Shown: positions 59,591 through 64,000 of the stretch, in pieces
How positions within the stretch are numbered: position 1 is the stretch's first letter
How the letters are laid out: each line of letters begins with the position of its first letter
Source: Panorpa germanica
Taxonomy: Eukaryota; Arthropoda; Insecta; Mecoptera; Panorpidae
Assembly: GCA_963678705.1 (NCBI GenBank)
Contig: OY783219.1
Span: 7,936,001-8,000,000, forward strand
DNA length: 64,000 nt
Direction: 5' to 3'
Translations under genes and position numbers: made by a program
Notes under the pieces: generated by a model
What the model was told of the DNA's origin: nothing
The model's input: only the letters and a program-made list of their open reading frames with translations
The model's database searches: none

Positions 59591-61408
59591 TTTACATGCT
59601 TTACTGTTAGTGGGCTGTTAGAAATGACCATGTTCTTCCACGGTATTAAATTATTAGATTTTGACTGTAAAAATTAGAATCATTAATTGAGAATATTACA
59701 AATATTGTCCTGCAAAGGAAATTATAGCAAGCGGTATTCGTTTCTTTATAAAATATGTTGAAAGTGAGCTACTTTTGATCGTTTTTTAATTTCCTCACGC
59801 ATCGCATCAACTATTTCTTTTGTGTAGAACGTCCTTAAGTAAAAAATGACGTCAGGCGAACTTGATTTTGTATGGAGTTCGTAATTAATTTTACAATAGA
59901 AATAACTTGGAAAAAGTGAATGAATTTTTAATTTAATTAATAAGTATAGTTCTTAAGTAGAATGTAACGCAATGTAATAATTAAATAAGCTTACAATAAG
60001 CTAGCAAATGTAAAACTATATTAAAGAAATGCAAGACAATTTTCTATATGAGAAGTAGAAAGTAAACGTTGAAATTAGCTTGCATTACAAGCCAATTTTC
60101 TACCATCTTCCACTATAATTTCTGAATTACTTAGAAAATTGTTTATCATACAGAATATGGAAGAGAAGAGAAGCGATAGAAGGGAGAGGGGAAGAGGAAG
60201 GAAGGAATAGGTCTGCTAAAGTTCTACTGAGATTGGTTGAGGCTAACATTAATGCTATTTAACCATAAAGATAATATTACAAACCGTAGCGGTCGTGCGT
60301 ATATTTCACATCCTCCCTCTCCCATTTCTTTCACGTTTTATACGATAAATCCAATGCGAGCAGTTAGAACCTGTATAAGATAGTGCGTCAATAAGCTACA
60401 TGTCTTTATTTAATAAAATTATAATCATTTCAAGACGTAATAAATTTTTCACTTTATTTTTTCCCCACCGCTCACTGACAAGCCTTATTACACGAGTACG
60501 CGTATCTGTTTAACTATGTAAAACAATAATTTCGGTCGTCGGTAAAGCAGGTGCCTGCCAGAATGAATATATCTACAGACAAGTGTCGGTGACATTAGTC
60601 TTCCAGTACCTGTACCTCTGTCTGTACGTATGAATAATGTGTTCTGGTTGTCTGTTATTCAACCCATTCCATAATAACACTGTGTTCACATATATTTACA
60701 TTAATATAAGCCGATACGAGCCACACTGTATATTGTACATTTGTAAATACAGCTGGCCATGCGTTAAGCTACCAATAACAGAAAAAAAATAATGAAAATT
60801 AGACCACCAGTGTAGAAAATAAATTAACGAATAATAATTGAATAAGCTGATGTGTGTAATGCGTTTTGTGACCCTGCGTTGTGCGTACTGATACCCCCCT
60901 CCATCATTTGTTTGTAAATCAACATATTATACCTATAAATTAATTGCCTAACTTAATGATTAGGAACAGACCTTATGTAATTTGTTGTTCACTTATTCTT
61001 GAATGAAATTTTATGAATGAGTGAATTCTAATACCAAGTGGAAATGGGAGTAGTAGAACCTCTTCTATTTCTTTTATTCGTTTAAGGAAATTGGTTGGAG
61101 AAAATGTATAATTACTTTAATAGTTCGTTTCTAATACAATTAAGTTAAGGTGACAGTACAGAAAAGCTAAAGGCAAAACTTAAACTCATGTATTATTTAA
61201 CATAATAAATTTTACATAACGTTACGTTTTACTATTTATCGAAATTTTACATAACTCTGTTACATTGTCATTAAATAAATTAAAAAGATATTACAAATTT
61301 TTAACAAATATATATGTAACATAATAAATGTAAAATATATTAAACTTAAATATATATTAAATATATTAAATATATTACTGTCGGAGCTATAGAGTTTTAA
61401 GTCTTCAC

Positions 61409-61546
61409 CTCTCTGGTCTGGTTTCGTCTTTCTTTGAAACTTTTAAACGCGCTTTTCTCACTCTCAGCTTTTTCAGAGTCGGTGCCCTCTCTAGCTCAAA
61501 ATCTACTGGGCCGATCCTTTCGAAGTTTTGCACACTCTTTCTTTAC
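61409..61546 (-). other. Coding-like island, unassigned
   Basis: On the minus strand one frame reads RKSVQNFERIGPVDFELERA, PTLKKLRVRKARLKVSKKDE, then TRPER and a stop: about 45 codons bounded by stops. Base composition is higher in GC and codon use looks protein-like compared with the flanks. I do not recognise the family. It may be an exon or retrocopy remnant of a basic nuclear-type protein or part of a mobile element. No splice site or start is assured. Confidence 0.3.
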
Positions 61547-61755
61547 ATAAATGCCGAGGTAACGCTGTCGAGTTTTATTTTTTTTTTTTAATTTTTACGT
61601 ATTTTAAAATAACAAAGTTTCTGATTTTTTTCATGAAAAATCGGTATTTTAACTTCTAAGTGCTGTAATCATTTGATCTGAATTAATTGAATTAAATCTG
61701 TTATCTGCAGAAACTTATTAACTAATGAAATCATTTTGGTTTTTTGATTTCGAAT

Positions 61756-61995
61756 AATCAAGTGATGAGTTATGAGGGACAATGCAATAAGACTCTTTTT
61801 TGTGACATTTGCGGAGATTCGCTGTCATTAACTCATTTCTTGATATTTATTTATGAAAATTTCATAAAGAATTCTTTAAATGTTATTTTATCATGTAGTA
61901 ATTATAGAAATAATTATATATTATCTGTGTCGTCTAAAACTATTATCGAAATTATGCTATTTTGTATCGATTTGGTCTTACCCCCTTCCCTTTAA
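61756..61995 (+). pseudogene. Possible non-LTR retrotransposon C-terminal remnant
   Basis: The frame includes CNKTLFCDICGDSLSLTHFL followed by hydrophobic and Asn-rich sequence to a stop at 61993-61995. C-x(2)-C-G-x(3)-(S/T)-x-x-H-x-L is the usual C-terminal zinc motif of Jockey/I-type proteins, although the final Cys is replaced. No other element landmarks are retained. Confidence 0.35.
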
Positions 61996-62621
61996 TTTAG
62001 TTTAATTAACATCTGTTTATTTCCAATGGAGAGTCCCTTCAATTTAAATATCTCTTTTAACTGCATTCCATTGTTCTTAGAATACTATTTGCAAGTTACT
62101 TATCTTCGTATTAACTTCAAAGTAAAATGTTAGTGCCTGCATCAGTGGCTCGTTGCTTAACATAACATACTAAATCGAATTACTTAAAACAATCTTTTTC
62201 TATGTGTTAACGTGAGAAATAGTGCATGTAATCATATTCCAAAACAGAAGGCGCCAGACTGTTAAAGTTTTTATAAATCAATTCCTATGTAAATTTGTAT
62301 TTTACTTAAAATCTAAATCAACTACACGTCGACTTAGCACTACGCGGTACAAATTTTACGGCTAATGTCTTAAGTTCCGTTGTAAAATTCTTGAAACTGT
62401 TTTTATGATTGGTTAATATATAAAACAAAACAATATCACTTGTCAGTGTCAGTTAATGAAGTTTTTAAATTTGATTTTCGTACTTCCGTTCTTTATTTGA
62501 TTTAATTGTTTTATGATCGATTTCTTAACCTAAATACGTTATTTTTTGATAGAATATATTTAGTGTGATTATAATAATAACTATATAAAATTCAAATTAT
62601 GAGAGTTCGGCAATGAGACAT

Positions 62622-62842
62622 CCCAGTAAACATTTTGGAGTCAATTTGATATCATATTGGAGATGCGTATGATTTTTTTGTCATGAAGAGTTCAGATTCT
62701 CACAGTCGTTATTTTTATCGGCAAAAAATTGTGAAACTACTCCACCTATCGAAACAAAAATGAAGATAAAGTTGATGCGAAATATAATTGAAGTGTGGGA
62801 AACGTCACAAAACAGGACACTTCTCCAAATTGTTTACTGAGA
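62622..62842 (+). mobile_element. CCCAGTAAAC MITE, copy 7
   Basis: 221 bp with both termini (CCCAGTAAACATTTTGGAGT; CTCCAAATTGTTTACTGAG) and AT on both sides. The interior has deletions, and the internal frame stops early (TGA at about 62647). It is followed at once by a family E remnant. Confidence 0.85.
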
Positions 62843-62849
62843 TACTTAA

Positions 62850-62965
62850 AAGAGGTTATAAATCTACGATGCGATGATGAGTTTTATCTTATTCGCTCTT
62901 ATATACGTTATAATCAGATTAGTGAGACAGCGTTATTTCACATTATCGCAGATTTATATATCACA
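62850..62965 (+). mobile_element. MITE family E, diverged fragment
   Basis: The run GAGGTTATAAATCTACGATG, CGATGATGAGTTTTATCTTA, TTCGCTCTTATATACGTTAT and AGATTAGTGAGACAGCG matches the interior of the element at 17861-18049 in order, with an ATCGCAG end. The terminal repeats are missing. The open frames over it are accidental. Confidence 0.55.
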
Positions 62966-63190
62966 CATCATTTTGAAGATAATTTGCCGGCGATCTTTCG
63001 TAATTTTAGCTATATTAATAATTGATGAATATTTTGTATTTTATTTAAGTTTCTAAGTAAACATTACGATTCTTAAGGCTTAAAATAAATGTACTAAAAC
63101 ACGGTCCTCGAATTCTAAAATAGTCAACGTATTTTAAGAGGTAGACTGATGAATTTTTTTTAAATCGTATTAAAGAAATGGCAAGCCAAG

Positions 63191-63334
63191 CTATAGTTTC
63201 TAGTTAAGTTCCAATTTTTATATGACTGGTAACATTTCCAATGGTTTGTCATAAATAAAGGTTATAAAATTTATGACAAACCCTTAGAAATGTTACCAGT
63301 CATATAAAAATTAGAATTTAACTAGAAAATATAG
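63191..63334. mobile_element. Near-perfect hairpin (fold-back) element
   Basis: Two arms of about 66 bp (63191-63256 and 63269-63334) are inverse-complementary with about five mismatches around a 12-bp spacer. Outer ends: CTATAGTTTCTAGTTAAGTT on the left, AATTTAACTAGAAAATATAG on the right. Inner ends: GGTTTGTCATAAAT and ATTTATGACAAACC. It has the structure of a fold-back MITE; no coding capacity. Confidence 0.8.
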
Positions 63335-64000
63335 CAATATTCATTTTCAAAAGTTATTTTTGCGGTTCCATCTCATTAAAAGTCAGTGGAAGAAAGCTTA
63401 AAATGTAGATACGTTATTCATCTAACTAATTACAGCTTTAGATTTTGATTCGCGTTTATAGTTACTTACATAAAACGATTTAAACATAAAAAAACGTTTT
63501 TTTGATAATATTTAACCTGTTGTATAGTAGCGCCATCTATATTTCGCTAGAAAAAATGGCCAAGTATCATTTCACCTTAACTACTATATCTACATAACCA
63601 TTATTGCATTATTTTTGTTTTCGAAAAGGAACAAATCTAAAAATTACATACATACATATATAATACACACAACATTTCCCGGTATCTTAAATTTAACTTT
63701 TACCTTGTTAAATTGGTCACAGAGAAACAAAAAAAGAACCTTTATTTTCTTAAACAGAGTATTTAATTTATATGTATAACGTAGTCGTATAGTTTCTTAT
63801 TATACACACAGAGTACGTAGAAAACACATCTTATAAATGGACACACATTTATCGTAAAAAACATTTAAGAAGTGTGATGGAATGATTGTTACGCACGTTT
63901 AGTAAATAAAATGCGGCACAAAGAAGACTTGGATGACTAAGAATGGACAGAGAATGCGCCACACGCATGTTGAAGGATGTGGGGTCTTAAAGAAAGTCAC

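Larger units (their letters stand above)
54611..64000 (-). other. eyg: eyg 5' intron or upstream region (partial)
   Basis: The exon ending at 54610 needs an upstream coding exon with a phase 1 donor. I could not identify it in these 9.4 kb, where a short first exon could be hidden. Contents seen: a purine-rich block at 55800-55990, pyrimidine-rich DNA at 57740-58020, an inverted family B copy, a coding-like island at 61.4 kb, a CDICGDSLSLTH fragment at 61.8 kb, two MITE copies and a hairpin element. The rest is AT-rich with nothing recognised. Confidence 0.6.

Noticed and set aside
62795-63056. Two overlapping frames at 62795-63025 and 62874-63056
   Set aside because: They cover the end of one MITE and a remnant of another, so they are not genes.
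63890-64000. Possible retrotransposon C-terminus near the window end (HKEDLDD ... EWTENAPHAC)
   Set aside because: The frame contains stops and the match to an RTE-like end is too weak; the sequence is also cut by the window edge.
1-64000. CRISPR arrays, tRNA or rRNA genes, bacterial operons, integrated virus
   Set aside because: No regularly spaced direct repeats, cloverleaf-like A/B boxes, conserved rRNA segments, packed prokaryotic frames or viral gene order were seen. The DNA is ordinary insect intronic and intergenic sequence.

Overview
The window is eukaryotic, AT-rich nuclear DNA, almost certainly from an insect. It is dominated by one recognisable gene: the Pax-family transcription factor eyegone (eyg, possibly the paralogue twin of eyegone) on the minus strand. 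Five coding exons are visible (54610-54401, 37381-37241, 14358-14062, 13957-13773, 13662-13147). All have GT/AG junctions and compatible phases, giving 448 contiguous codons. The product has a remnant of the PAI half of the paired domain, a complete RED half, a paired-type homeodomain with Ser50, and a Ser/Pro-rich then acidic C-terminus. The start codon and first coding exon were not found; they lie in the 9.4 kb on the high-coordinate side or outside the window. The order is not known beyond insect. A large-intron, TE-rich genome would fit several orders, and I do not claim one.

Layout by region. 1-12.45 kb is 3' flanking DNA with an internally deleted mariner, retroposon copies, MITEs and simple AT-rich sequence. 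12.45-14.36 kb holds the probable 3'UTR and the last three exons, separated by introns of only 104 and 110 bp. 14.36-37.24 kb is a 22.9 kb intron and 37.38-54.40 kb a 17.0 kb intron. Both are loaded with repeats: non-LTR retrotransposon remnants, a retroposon family ending in a GCCGAAAGGCACACA motif, several MITE families and a long-TIR element carrying a satellite-like insert. 54.6-64 kb is the partial 5' intron or upstream region, with more repeats.

No tRNA, rRNA, CRISPR array or prokaryotic operon was seen. Interest beyond eyg lies mainly in the repeat families, which I define from sequence shared between copies in the window, and in two coding-like, GC-richer islands (38.87-39.06 kb plus strand; 61.41-61.54 kb minus strand) that I cannot assign. 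I found no convincing new multi-gene system.
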